A stretch of 64,000 nucleotides of DNA from Sycon ciliatum (GCF_964019385.1 NC_088651.1:1798847-1862846), one strand, 5' to 3'. Counted from the stretch's first letter, positions 20,641-31,072 are shown. A program made the numbers and translations. Notes: a model not told the origin generated them from the letters alone.

Positions 20641-20821
20641 TAGGGACCGGCGGATTCTGCTCGAAAAGCAGTGAAATTGGCAGAACCATACAAACCTTAT
20701 GGCCGGCAATTCCTCGAATTCTGCTCCATTGTTTTATCCATATACCAAACATGCATGAAACTTACCAGGAAAAGTACCGAATTCTGCCAATTTTTCTGCC
20801 AGCAGAATCCGACGGACCCTA
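20641..20821. mobile_element. hAT-like MITE, copy 1 (181 bp)
   Basis: Termini TAGGGACCGGCGGATTCTGCT and (inverted) TAGGGTCCGTCGGATTCTGCT. Flanks ATTTACGG and CTTTACGG form an 8-bp target duplication with one mismatch. Units 1-3 show the single CTTTACGG, so the insertion is directly visible. A second copy of the same length is at 47141. Confidence 0.8.
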
Positions 20822-21363
20822 CTTTACGGTCATGACTATATGTACATGACTTAACCCTGCTCGTAAAAAGATTTTGAATACATGTAGCGATTCAGCTTGT
20901 TCTCTTCTTTACCGTTATCGGCCCTCTTAAGAGTTGTGTGTACCACTGTTGAGGCATCCGAGGGTAAATAAAATAAATACTACTACTACTACCTGTACAA
21001 CAACATGTCATACTAAATAATTATAACGAATGGGTCTTTGTCACAACGAGGAGACTTAAAAATATAAACAATCCTTCATTTCATAAATTTCACTACCACC
21101 TACACCACGATATGAATCGCCCCAGTCTGATAGGCCCTTCCACATCATGTTTTGCATTTTTGCATTTGGGGGAGAGAAAAAAAGAAGAGGTTGGTGCGAC
21201 ATCGGCGATAGCAGGGGAAGAGTGTGTTGCTCCCTACATGGGAGCTCGCGATTTTCCTGCCGACTTGAATTCTCACTTGACTGACTCACGACTGCCATCC
21301 AGAGCACACGAGAAGTCCATCGAACCGTCCACTCAGCAAACCTGCAAGAAAGCACCGCTCCCT

Positions 21364-21409
21364 GCTCAATATACAGTGTTTCGGGGAATTCACCCCTCAT
21401 CACTTGAGC
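21364..21409 (-). ncRNA. Hammerhead ribozyme, probably inactive
   Basis: Same fold as the array copies, but the core reads GTGATGAG instead of CTGATGAG, changing the conserved C3. Stem I and the GGGG/CCCC stem II are kept. Confidence 0.7.
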
Positions 21410-21758
21410 TTGAGTAGGCTGAGGAAGATTGTGCCTGAAGAGCACCACTTATATAGTGCTCTCCAGGCGCAAACATCACCAGGGATACAAACTTACAGAG
21501 ACACTCCGTTTCCAGCGCGACAAACACCTCGTGAACACCAGATAGCAGCGTGAGTCAGTGTCGCTCATGGAGGTGCTGAATAACCGCTGAGGACCCTCCA
21601 TGAGCGACACTGACTCACGCTGCTATCTGGTGTTCACAAGGTGTTTGTCGCGGTGGAAACGGAGCGTCTCTGTAAGTTTGTATCCCTGGTGATGTTTGTG
21701 CCTGGAGAGCACTATATAAGTGGTGCTCTTCAGGCACAATCTTCCTCAGCCTACTCAA

Positions 21759-21804
21759 GCTCAACTGATGAGGGGTGAATTCCCCGAAACACTGTGTATT
21801 GAGC
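21759..21804 (+). ncRNA. Hammerhead ribozyme, core intact
   Basis: Stem I GCTCAA/TTGAGC, core CTGATGA, stem II GGGG/CCCC, core GAAA, stem III ACA/TGT and cleavage triplet GTA. It is identical to the core in the 27-30 kb array. Confidence 0.88.
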
Positions 21805-22144
21805 AGGGAGTGGTGCTTTCTTGCAGGTTTGCCGAATGGACGGTGCGATGGACTTCACGTGTGCTCTGGATGGCAGTCGTCAGTCAATCAAGTGAGAATT
21901 CAAGTCAGCAGGAAAACCGCGAGCTCTCATGTAGGGAGCAACACACTCTTCCCCTGGGGAAAAAAAGATATGTTTTATTGCTACACAGACTGAAGAACGA
22001 GCAGTTGATGTTTCGTGCTGTTTGTCATTGCTATGAGGTTCGGTCTCATTTTCTCTTTGCTGCGCTGATGAGTTCACAAAGAACCAAAAGTAGAAATACA
22101 TGTAGCATGCTGTCCGCAGATTGGGAACGTACAATCATAATTAT

Positions 22145-22450
22145 ATGTGTCATGACCGGGGAGTGGGCCAGAAATACTCTCAGGATTCTACAATTCCAGG
22201 TTCTTTATGAATATAATACCAGGAGTCCAGATACCCATTCCTCACCCTCACCACAAGAAGACCAAAGCTTCACTCCAGCACTAAGTTCCAAGCACAAGCC
22301 ACAGAGAAGCAACAACCACAACAACAAGTGATCGAAGCAAAGCATCAAGCTATATACTACAAGTACGCCACGGCAAACACGAGATAAATACATGTAGGAG
22401 CAGACGGAATACAATACAGATAATGACATTGTAGCCACACACGGACCCGA
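22145..22450. mobile_element. Insert in unit 4, possible solo LTR
   Basis: Sequence absent from units 1-3, beginning near TGTCATGACCGGGG and ending near ACCCGACA. The TG...CA ends would suit a solitary LTR, but no clear target duplication is seen. Family unknown. Confidence 0.25.
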
Positions 22451-22555
22451 CATAATATAATGTACATGATTGTATTGTATTCACTCGTTTGCTAACTTGC
22501 ATGTACATGTAGATATACAGAACAACAAGGGCAATCAAGGCATAGCGTGAGCTAC

Positions 22556-22612
22556 AGTGTGGGAGCAAACCCATTCCAAAAAAATCATCGCCGAAGTCGC
22601 AACCACTACAGT
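22556..22612 (+). repeat. Fragment of 477-bp hammerhead repeat
   Basis: GTGTGGGAGCAAACC and ATCATCGCCGAAGTCGCAACC match the repeat units at 28.6-30.6 kb. No ribozyme core is included. Confidence 0.75.
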
Positions 22613-22904
22613 CCATTTCTAAACTATAGACGCGTAGGGTTTTTGAAATATTTCAAATTTGGCTGGAACCTTTTTGGGAATAGGTTTCGGAATATTGCTC
22701 AGGTCAGCTCCACAATTACTCTCATATAGTTTCTAAATGATTGGATAACAGACGCCCAATTTGGAAAAATTATGCACAAAGTGAAAGTGATCACAGATTT
22801 TATGTGGTATATATGCTGGCATAATGGTTTTTACCTAGGTACGTGTCTATAGCTTTGAAATGGACTGCACTTCGTATTATTATTGTATTATCTTTATTTG
22901 AGGG

Positions 22905-23010
22905 ATATCCAAAGAAAGAATCGAATTAGTTCTGTAGCTTGCTACATCCTTATATTGCCTGATTATTGCGAAAGCATGAAACTTTGACTAGCAGCAAACA
23001 AGTTTGATGT
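22905..23010 (+). repeat. Fragment of gene A 3' flank, inverted
   Basis: ATCCAAAGAAAGAATCGAAT, TCTGTAGCTTGCTACATCC and CTGATTATTGCG match the sequence after the A-gene hairpin, here on the plus strand. The histone downstream element is present but the hairpin and gene are not. Confidence 0.7.
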
Positions 23011-24060
23011 AGGAATTCAATGGAAAAAAAAACATTTCCATCAGTTCTAATAACAGGCACGATGAGCTAGGCAAAAAACAAAGTGTAGGGCCCTGAGCTT
23101 CCAACCTCTCTTGTTCCTTGGCTGAAAGGTTATACTCTTGTTGCGAGGAAGCACAGAGCAATGTGTGTGTTCTTGGTGGTGTTTTTGGTACAGAATCCAT
23201 TCTCTGTGTCAGCTGTGTTTTATCGTTGTGGCACTGTTGTATTGTTTGACAGTCATATTCATGGTTCCCCTGGTGCTGCTGTGGCTATTCTCCCGCACAC
23301 CTGCATGGCTTGACGCAGCAAAGTGTGTTAGTGCACAGGTTGGTCCAGTCATGGATCCTCATCTTTTTTTGCTTAGTACTTGTATGTAATCTAATGATAC
23401 GTGTTCTCTGTGCTCGTGTTTGCGTATAACGTGTGTTGCCGATAACGGCTGTACACCAGGTGTTATCGTCGATATAATTACTTCTCCTTCCAAAACTTGA
23501 TATAGGAGCCCCAGCCTGCAGAAATCAGCATAATGTGTACTTTTTCCCAGAATATATTTTCCTCGAAAACGATTTTATACTACTAATAAATCGAATCACA
23601 AAGTTTGGTGACAATCTGAAAAGCGAAAAATAGGAAAAATTGAGTCCGAAGTAACATTGGTCAAAAATGGCAAAATCTGGCAAAATACCATAATCAGCAT
23701 AGTTTACAGTGAATGATACTCATGGCATGTCCAGGCCTTGTCTACTCCTCTGCAGGCTTCCTTGGCACTTGGCAAACGTCTGGGATAAATTGGGCTATCT
23801 CCCTGTCAAGATACTACAGACGCTTCGCAGAAATCCCTGCTGCTGGCACAACCGGTGGCCGATCCCTCGGGATTGATGAAAGCTCAATATTTGGCTTCAG
23901 GAGCTGGAATTCTTTATCTTCTCCATAGCATTCAACACGGGCAAACAATGTGCCGGGAGATTCCGAGCACAGTTGGTAGTGCTGGAAGCTCCGGATGCCC
24001 TTGACCGGCTGGAAATAATATGCTAAAAAGGCATCCCATTCCCTCCATTCCCACTCATAG
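23011..24060. other. Unassigned stretch
   Basis: I see no supported gene, repeat family or hairpin. An open frame near 23138-23389 has a hydrophobic run (LLYCLTVIFMVPLVLLWLF) but no family match and no 3' signal like that of the small genes. Confidence 0.3.
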
Positions 24061-24083
24061 TTAGAAGGCGAGTTGGCCTTGCA

Positions 24084-24649
24084 TTACTTATGAATGGCCT
24101 CACAAGCTTGCTGCACCGTGTTGATGTCGCTGCTGCGTATATTTTGCTTCAGTAATCCAAAGTAGGCATCCACAGAGCAACGGGTGTGGCCCACACGCAT
24201 AAAGTTGAGATAAATTGTATGTGACATGCCACACAGCACACGCCACATCAGATAGCCAAGCACCGACTTATTCTTATTCTGGCCCACGCAATCATCAGCA
24301 TGTAGTGATAAATTCCGCTGTTCAGAACATTCTGTTCTAAGTTGATGATCAAACATTGAAATGACAGCATTGGGGCCGTGGGCCTTAGAGCCATCCGGGC
24401 CAATGGACTGAGCCTCATCAAACACGTAATTTCTTTGGTGTTTCTTTGCCTCTTCACAGATGCCGAAAAGTTGCACTCTAAACCACACTTTAAAATACAG
24501 TACAGTGGCCCTGCCTGGCTGCTTTGCGCTGGCAACTCAAGCTGCTGCACGAAATCAAATGTCAGGTGGCATAGGGTATTATCTTCACGCGCAGCGGAAA
24601 TCATGTCGTTGTAGGACGCGCGTTTATCCCGTGCAGTTTCCAAGTGCAT
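24084..24649 (-). pseudogene. Fragment of transposon-associated uncharacterised protein (DUF7869-like)
   Basis: Two overlapping minus-strand frames read as one protein with a frameshift near 24480. The first ends with SSQAGPLYCILKCGLECN. The second gives FGICEEAKKHQRNYVFDEA, SLHADDCVGQNKNKSVLGYL and NFMRVGHTRCSVDAYFGLLK. The LHAD(N/D)CVGQNKN and GHT...D..FGLLK motifs are typical of a multi-copy family in corals, sponges and hydroids that I recall as DUF7869. Function unknown, and its copy number suggests a mobile origin. Truncated at both ends. Confidence 0.55.
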
Positions 24650-24727
24650 TGCAAGTCGCTGGTTGGCCTCGGCAAACTCCTCTTCTGTCCGTGCTCTCCT
24701 AATAGATTCCCAGTGCCTTTCACAAAT

Positions 24728-24905
24728 ACTGTAAAAGGCAATATTCTAACGAGGCGCATATATAACGATTTCCTAAAATTGTCTGGTTCACGTCTACCAA
24801 CGGTAACGATTCTCACTCATGCTCAACGCTCTATAGAACAGTATACCAGTATGTAAGGATTTCTATTTTAACGACAGATTTCTCCTCGTTGACTCGTTGG
24901 AATTA
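24728..24905. mobile_element. pogo-like MITE fragment, copy 1
   Basis: Shares ACTGTAAAA, ATTCTAACGAGGCGCATAT and TTTTAACGACAGATTTCTCC with 40010-40200. The AACGA phrases resemble pogo/Tigger termini. No target duplication was assigned. Confidence 0.5.
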
Positions 24906-25250
24906 GCACTTCGTTATTATTATGGCTTTTACAGCAGCGCATACATACGTTCGAGGCTTCATCACCACCACATCACTTGCATGCACTTGCCATAACATAC
25001 AGAATGACCGGTACGAAATCGGCTTTTCTGCAGTATCTAGTGACTCAACGTACGAGTCGTACATGTTCCGCTTGCAAATTAAAGCAGGCAAATAAAGTGT
25101 GCGAGTTTGGCTCTCTCTCATGGTGCTGCAGGTTGTGCTAGACCAACAATATCTGCAATATTCCGCACATATGCGACGGATGCGGAAAACTGGACTTCCA
25201 GCCGAGTCTCACGCGAACCGTGAATTTTTTTTGTATTTTTTTATGCAACT

Positions 25251-25936
25251 GCATTCTCCACAACACTAGGATGCATTCTCCACAACACTAGGATGCATTC
25301 TCCACAACACTAGGATGCATTCTCCACAACACTAGGATGCATTCTCCACAACACTAGGATGCATTCTCCACAACACTAGGATGCATTCTCCACAACACTA
25401 GGATGCATTCTCCACAACACTAGGATGCATTCTCCACAACACTAGGATGCATTCTCCACAACACTAGGATGCATTCTCCACAACACTAGGATGCATTCTC
25501 CACAACACTAGGATGCATTCTCCACAACACTAGGATGCATTCTCCACAACACTAGGATGCATTCTCCACAACACTAGGATGCATTCTCCACAACACTAGG
25601 ATGCATTCTCCACAACACTAGGATGCATTCTCCACAACACTAGGATGCATTCTCCACAACACTAGGATGCATTCTCCACAACACTAGGATGCATTCTCCA
25701 CAACACTAGGATGCATTCTCCACAACACTAGGATGCATTCTCCACAACACTAGGATGCATTCTCCACAACACTAGGATGCATTCTCCACAACACTAGGAT
25801 GCATTCTCCACAACACTAGGATGCATTCTCCACAACACTAGGATGCATTCTCCACAACACTAGGATGCATTCTCCACAACACTAGGATGCATTCTCCACA
25901 ACACTAGGATGCATTCTCCACAACACTAGGATGCAT
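25251..25936. repeat. 22-bp minisatellite, about 31 units
   Basis: Unit GCATTCTCCACAACACTAGG plus AT, repeated without a visible difference for 686 bp (31.2 units). It is followed, after 35 bp, by a run of 20 G (25972-25991). Such uniformity points to recent expansion or to an assembly collapse/expansion limit. Confidence 0.95.
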
Positions 25937-26030
25937 CACATTGCTACAGTACTGTTGGTCTCCAAAGAACTGGGGGGGGGGGGGGGGGGGGTGAGCCTCC
26001 TAGCCTAGACCGTTCTTATTTTCATGTACT

Positions 26031-26790
26031 ACAGTCTATGGAGATCGGTGTGGAGCTTTATTGGTAGTGTCACCCTCGGCCTCCCACGGGGGTACCTCCC
26101 CTCGGGTGCCTGAAAGTATTGCTCCATGCTCAATCATGCTGGCGTGTCCTTACCCAGGCGAAGCACATGCCCGAATAGACTCCAGCGTGAATTTCGGATC
26201 AAGTCCGACACTGGCTCCACTCCACATCGGGCATACAACGCCAAATTACTAATCTTCTGTGGCCATGTGATGCCGAGAAGTGACCTGAGCTGCCTTCTAT
26301 GGAAAGCGTCCACGGAGCGTTCGCTAGCAACCGTCAGGCCCCAGGTGCCCGAATTATAGAGAAGTATCGGCATGATATAGGCGCAGTACAACCTCATACG
26401 CAGAGGCTCTCGGATCAGTCCTCGGCGCTTCCAAAGAGACCACATGGATCGGAAGGCAGCCTCGGCCAATTGCCTGCGACGTGTCACATCCTCAATGTCG
26501 CCCAGGAGTGAGCCCAGCTTTCGGGATGTCCTCCAGCGCTCGTCAATTCTGTCTACAGATCGACCCAGTGGGAGGCCGAGGGTGACACTACCAATAAAGC
26601 TCCACACCGATCTGTCCCAGTCGAACAATGGGCACCTGCGGAGTGTTGAGGACTTGCGCCGTCTGGAGCGGATTGCTGTGGACCGTCCAGCATGGAACGC
26701 GCTGGTGAAGAGTGTTTGTGCACACCATCTTCACGAGTAGAAATAGCCATGGCACCCTTATAAACTCATAACAACCATTCTATAATAATA
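26031..26790. mobile_element. LINE 3' part with inverted 5' segment
   Basis: On the minus strand (26031-26610) it encodes the post-RT region of a LINE: KLGSLLGDIEDVTRRRQLAE, LYCAYIMPILLYNSGTWGLT, FHRRQLRSLLGITWPQ, then GRPRVTLPIKLHTDL. On the plus strand (26565-26740) the same GRPRVTLP phrase continues as SVEDLRRLERIAVDRPAWNA to the protein end. About 45 bp are present in both halves. This head-on arrangement is what 5' inversion (twin priming) leaves behind. One stop is seen after KDTPA in the inverted part. Confidence 0.7.
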
Positions 26791-27076
26791 ATTACTATTT
26801 GAATCTTTTAATAATTATCTGGCAACTCAACCTCATACGTATAATTATCTGGCCACCCATTGACCATGATGCTACATGAGGAGACAATAGTGATGACATT
26901 TTTCCGATGAGACCAATTTTATGACGCTCCATGTTACTGAAGGACTAAGTTCGATCATTGGTTTTGTAGAGCCCCATTCTCTAGGAGCTGTCTACATCTG
27001 CTTTGTTTCAATGTCCAGCATAAGCGAACGTGTGGATCAAGCATAACTGCTTGGTTGACGCTGCCGCGGGAATGCG

Positions 27077-27078
<2 letters not shown>

Positions 27079-27120
<42 letters not shown>
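27079..27120. repeat. AAT microsatellite at left edge of hammerhead array
   Basis: (TAA)n directly abutting the first truncated 477-bp unit. Confidence 0.9.
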
Positions 27121-27121
<1 letters not shown>

Positions 27122-27260
27122 GGTTTTCTCCCCACACCGGAGCTCGCGCTATTCCGCCGACTTTACTTGACACTTGACTGACTCACGACTGCCATCCAGA
27201 GCACACGAGAAGTCCATCGAACCTTCGACTCGGCAAACCTGCAAGAAAGCACCACTCCCT

Positions 27261-27306
27261 GCTCAATACACAGTGTTTCGGGGAATTCACCCCTCATCAG
27301 TTGAGC
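27261..27306 (-). ncRNA. Hammerhead ribozyme 1 (type I)
   Basis: Minus strand. Stem I GCTCAA/TTGAGC (6 bp), core CTGATGA, stem II GGGG/CCCC closed by TGAATT, core GAAA, stem III ACA/TGT closed by CTG, cleavage after GTA. All conserved core bases are present. The short stem III is the form seen in animal retrozymes and Penelope-like elements. Confidence 0.9.
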
Positions 27307-27737
27307 TTGAGTAGGCTGAGGAAGATTGGGCCTGAAGAGCACCACTTATATAGTGCTCTCCAGGCACAAAAATCACCAGGGATACAAACTTACAGAGACG
27401 CTCCGCTTCCAGCGCGACAAACACCTCGTGAACACCAGATAGCAGCGTGAGTCAGTGTCGCTCCTGGACGGTGAGACAGACGTCGAGGACCCTCGGTCAT
27501 TCGCAACGCTGTCACCTCCAAACCAACTAGTCGCAAGCCCGCGCTGGGCACAACAGTACGAAGTAGTGGTTGCGACTTCGGCGATGATTTGTAAGAAAGG
27601 TTTGCTCCCCAAACCGGAGCTCGCGCTATTCCGCCGACTTTACTTGACACTTGACTGACTCACGACTGCCATCCAGAGCACACGAGAAGTCCATCGAACC
27701 TTCGACTCGGCAAACCTGCAAGAAAGCACCACTCCCT

Positions 27738-27783
27738 GCTCAATACACAGTGTTTCGGGGAATTCACCCCTCATCAGTTGAGC
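27738..27783 (-). ncRNA. Hammerhead ribozyme 2
   Basis: Identical in sequence to ribozyme 1, one 477-bp period further. Confidence 0.9.
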
Positions 27784-28214
27784 TTGAGTAGGCTGAGGAA
27801 GATTGGGCCTGAAGAGCACCACTTATATAGTGCTCTCCAGGCACAAAAATCACCAGGGATACAAACTTACAGAGACGCTCCGCTTCCAGCGCGACAAACA
27901 CCTCGTGAACACCAGATAGCAGCGTGAGTCAGTGTCGCTCCTGGACGGTGAGACAGACGTCGAGGACCCTCGGTCATTCGCAACGCTGTCACCTCCAAAC
28001 CAACTAGTCGCAAGCCCGCGCTGGGCACAACAGTACGAAGTAGTGGTTGCGACTTCGGCGATGATTTGTAAGAAAGGTTTGCTCCCCACACCGGAGCTCG
28101 CGCTATTCCGCCGACTTTACTTGACACTTGACTGACTCACGACTGCCATCCAGAGCACACGAGAAGTCCATCGAACCTTCGACTCGGCAAACCTGCAAGA
28201 AAGCACCACTCCCT

Positions 28215-28260
28215 GCTCAATACACAGTGTTTCGGGGAATTCACCCCTCATCAGTTGAGC
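28215..28260 (-). ncRNA. Hammerhead ribozyme 3
   Basis: Identical to ribozyme 1; last of the minus-facing set. Confidence 0.9.
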
Positions 28261-28887
28261 TTGAGTAGGCTGAGGAAGATTGGGCCTGAAGAGCACCACT
28301 TATATAGTGCTCTCCAGGCACAAAAATCACCAGGGATACAAACTTACAGAGACGCTCCGCTTCCAGCGCGACAAACACCTCGTGAACACCAGATAGCAGC
28401 GTGAGTCAGTGTCGCTCCTGGACGGTGAGACAGACGTCGAGGACCCTCGGTCATTCGCAACGCTGTCACCTCCAAACCAACTAGTCGCAAGCCCGCGCTG
28501 GGCACAACAGTACGAAGTAGTGGTTGCGACTTCGGCGATGATTTGTAAGAAAGGTTTGCTCCCCACACCGGAGCTCGCGCTATTCCGCCGACTTAGCGCG
28601 GAATAGCGGAATAGCGCGAGCTCCGGTGTGGGGAGCAAACCTTTCTTACAAATCATCGCCGAAGTCGCAACCACTACTTCGTACTGTTGTGCCCAGCGCG
28701 GGCTTGCGACTAGTTGGTTTGGAGGTGACAGCGTTGCGAATGACCGAGGGTCCTCGACGTCTGTCTCACCGTCCAGGAGCGACACTGACTCACGCTGCTA
28801 TCTGGTGTTCACGAGGTGTTTGTCGCGCTGGAAGCGGAGCGTCTCTGTAAGTTTGTATCCCTGGTGATTTTTGTGCCTGGAGAGCAC

Positions 28888-28895
28888 TATATAAG
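28888..28895 (+). promoter_or_regulatory. TATA box in palindrome, hammerhead unit
   Basis: TATATAAG at the centre of a 36-bp near-palindrome (28875-28910, arms GCCTGGAGAGCAC and GTGCTCTTCAGGC). The ribozyme begins at 28934, so transcription from this box would start just upstream of the ribozyme. The arrangement recurs in every unit. Confidence 0.5.
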
Positions 28896-28933
28896 TGGTG
28901 CTCTTCAGGCCCAATCTTCCTCAGCCTACTCAA

Positions 28934-28979
28934 GCTCAACTGATGAGGGGTGAATTCCCCGAAACACTGTGTATTGAGC
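28934..28979 (+). ncRNA. Hammerhead ribozyme 4
   Basis: Plus strand, same complete core and stems as ribozyme 1; first of the plus-facing set. Confidence 0.9.
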
Positions 28980-29410
28980 AGGGAGTGGTGCTTTCTTGCA
29001 GGTTTGCCGAGTCGAAGGTTCGATGGACTTCTCGTGTGCTCTGGATGGCAGTCGTGAGTCAGTCAAGTGTCAAGTAAAGTCGGCGGAATAGCGCGAGCTC
29101 CGGTGTGGGGAGCAAACCTTTCTTACAAATCATCGCCGAAGTCGCAACCACTACTTCGTACTGTTGTGCCCAGCGCGGGCTTGCGACTAGTTGGTTTGGA
29201 GGTGACAGCGTTGCGAATGACCGAGGGTCCTCGACGTCTGTCTCACCGTCCAGGAGCGACACTGACTCACGCTGCTATCTGGTGTTCACGAGGTGTTTGT
29301 CGCGCTGGAAGCGGAGCGTCTCTGTAAGTTTGTATCCCTGGTGATTTTTGTGCCTGGAGAGCACTATATAAGTGGTGCTCTTCAGGCCCAATCTTCCTCA
29401 GCCTACTCAA

Positions 29411-29456
29411 GCTCAACTGATGAGGGGTGAATTCCCCGAAACACTGTGTATTGAGC
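29411..29456 (+). ncRNA. Hammerhead ribozyme 5
   Basis: Identical to ribozyme 4, one 477-bp period further. Confidence 0.9.
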
Positions 29457-29887
29457 AGGGAGTGGTGCTTTCTTGCAGGTTTGCCGAGTCGAAGGTTCGA
29501 TGGACTTCTCGTGTGCTCTGGATGGCAGTCGTGAGTCAGTCAAGTGTCAAGTAAAGTCGGCGGAATAGCGCGAGCTCCGGTGTGGGGAGCAAACCTTTCT
29601 TACAAATCATCGCCGAAGTCGCAACCACTACTTCGTACTGTTGTGCCCAGCGCGGGCTTGCGACTAGTTGGTTTGGAGGTGACAGCGTTGCGAATGACCG
29701 AGGGTCATTGACGTCTGTCTCACCGTCCAGGAGCGACACTGACTCACGCTGCTATCTGGTGTTCACGAGGTGTTTGTCGCGCTGGAAGCGGAGCGTCTCT
29801 GTAAGTTTGTATCCCTGGTGATTTTTGTGCCTGGAGAGCACTATATAAGTGGTGCTCTTCAGGCCCAACCTTCCTCAGCCTACTCAA

Positions 29888-29933
29888 GCTCAACTGATGA
29901 GGGGTGAATTCCCCGAAACACTGTGTATTGAGC
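29888..29933 (+). ncRNA. Hammerhead ribozyme 6
   Basis: Identical to ribozyme 4. Confidence 0.9.
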
Positions 29934-30364
29934 AGGGAGTGGTGCTTTCTTGCAGGTTTGCCGAGTCGAAGGTTCGATGGACTTCTCGTGTGCTCTGGAT
30001 GGCAGTCGTGAGTCAGTCAAGTGTCAAGTAAAGTCGGCGGAATAGCGCGAGCTCCGGTGTGGGGAGCAAACCTTTCTTACAAATCATCGCCGAAGTCGCA
30101 ACCACTACTTCGTACTGTTGTGCCCAGCGCGGGCTTGCGACTAGTTGGTTTGGAGGTGACAGCGTTGCGAATGACCGAGGGTCCTCGACGTCTGTCTCAC
30201 CGTCCAGGAGCGACACTGACTCACGCTGCTATCTGGTGTTCACGAGGTGTTTGTCGCGCTGGAAGCGGAGCGTCTCTGTAAGTTTGTATCCCTGGTGATT
30301 TTTGTGCCTGGAGAGCACTATATAAGTGGTGCTCTTCAGGCCCAATCTTCCTCAGCCTACTCAA

Positions 30365-30410
30365 GCTCAACTGATGAGGGGTGAATTCCCCGAAACACTG
30401 TGTATTGAGC
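30365..30410 (+). ncRNA. Hammerhead ribozyme 7
   Basis: Identical to ribozyme 4; last of the array. Confidence 0.9.
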
Positions 30411-30588
30411 AGGGAGTGGTGCTTTCTTGCAGGTTTGCCGAGTCGAAGGTTCGATGGACTTCTCGTGTGCTCTGGATGGCAGTCGTGAGTCAGTCAAGTG
30501 TCAAGTAAAGTCGGCGGAATAGCGAGAGCTCCGGTGTGGGGAGCAAACCTTTCTTACAAATCATCGCCGAAGTCGCAACCACTACTTC

Positions 30589-30592
<4 letters not shown>

Positions 30593-30626
<34 letters not shown>
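30593..30626. repeat. AAT microsatellite at right edge of hammerhead array
   Basis: (AAT)n starting inside the unit phrase ACTACTTCGTA. The same phrase abuts an ATT tract at 40216. Confidence 0.9.
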
Positions 30627-30647
30627 CGACGTGGAGACAACAATTTT

Positions 30648-31041
30648 ATAATAGCAATAAAAAGAACAAATTCTGCAGTCATCGCCACACTACAACGAAG
30701 TCATGAAATTTTACCAGAATTAATTTTCTTGTCACATTCATCAGTGGAAAGTCGTGACTGAAGAGTAACCATGCTGAACAATGATTAAATATACATTCAA
30801 TGATGTTTTACGAGAACAAAATACAGTGCCAAAATAGAAAGAGGGAAGGTGAGACAATAGCAGTGAAGTGAGAGCTAAGTGCAACGGTGGGTGAAAAACT
30901 AATAATTATAACGACGGAATTAAACAAAGAAAGTAACACAATCAACATTCAAAGACCTAGACGATCAACGGCTAATTATTCAATGAATTATTACAGTACT
31001 GGAGATCAAGCACCGGCGAGGACACTGGGAACACAAGATTT

Positions 31042-31072
<31 letters not shown>

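Larger units (their letters stand above)
21171..21965. mobile_element. Foldback element with hammerhead arms
   Basis: A palindrome centred near 21587. Each arm is a diverged copy of the 477-bp hammerhead repeat (TATATAAG, ribozyme, GCTCTGGATGGCAG phrases). It is inserted in the unit's TTTTGCATCTTGGAGAGAAAT stretch, unbroken in units 1-3. The two ribozyme cores are listed separately. Confidence 0.7.
19444..22545. repeat. Tandem ~4 kb unit, copy 4 (broken)
   Basis: Begins like the others and follows the nest to about 20520. It lacks the GGGCATG MITE, gains a hAT MITE (20641-20821) and a foldback element (about 21171-21965), keeps the conserved gene A flank block (about 21965-22090), gains an insert at about 22140-22450, and stops matching near 22545. 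Both small genes and their hairpins are absent. Confidence 0.8.
27121..30592. repeat. Inverted array of 477-bp hammerhead repeats
   Basis: Period exactly 477 bp. Left arm 27121-28594 has three units facing minus. Right arm about 28604-30592 has four units facing plus. They meet at a short spacer (GCGGAATAGCGGAATAGCGCG). Units are nearly identical, with only a few scattered base differences. Each has a palindrome around TATATAAG and, 38 bp after it, a complete hammerhead ribozyme. AAT tracts bound both ends. Tandem hammerhead units are known from retrozymes and from terminal repeats of Penelope-like elements. Confidence 0.92.

Noticed and set aside
23138-23389. A further small hydrophobic gene near 23.2 kb
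   Set aside because: It has a hydrophobic run but no ATG context, promoter phrase or histone-type hairpin like the A and B genes, and no similarity to them.
25251-25936. CRISPR array
   Set aside because: The 22-bp units are contiguous with no spacers, and the genome is animal.
27163-30508. Repeated 60-86 codon frames in the 477-bp units, also on both strands
   Set aside because: They recur because the units are identical. They cross the ribozyme and promoter and show no protein family.
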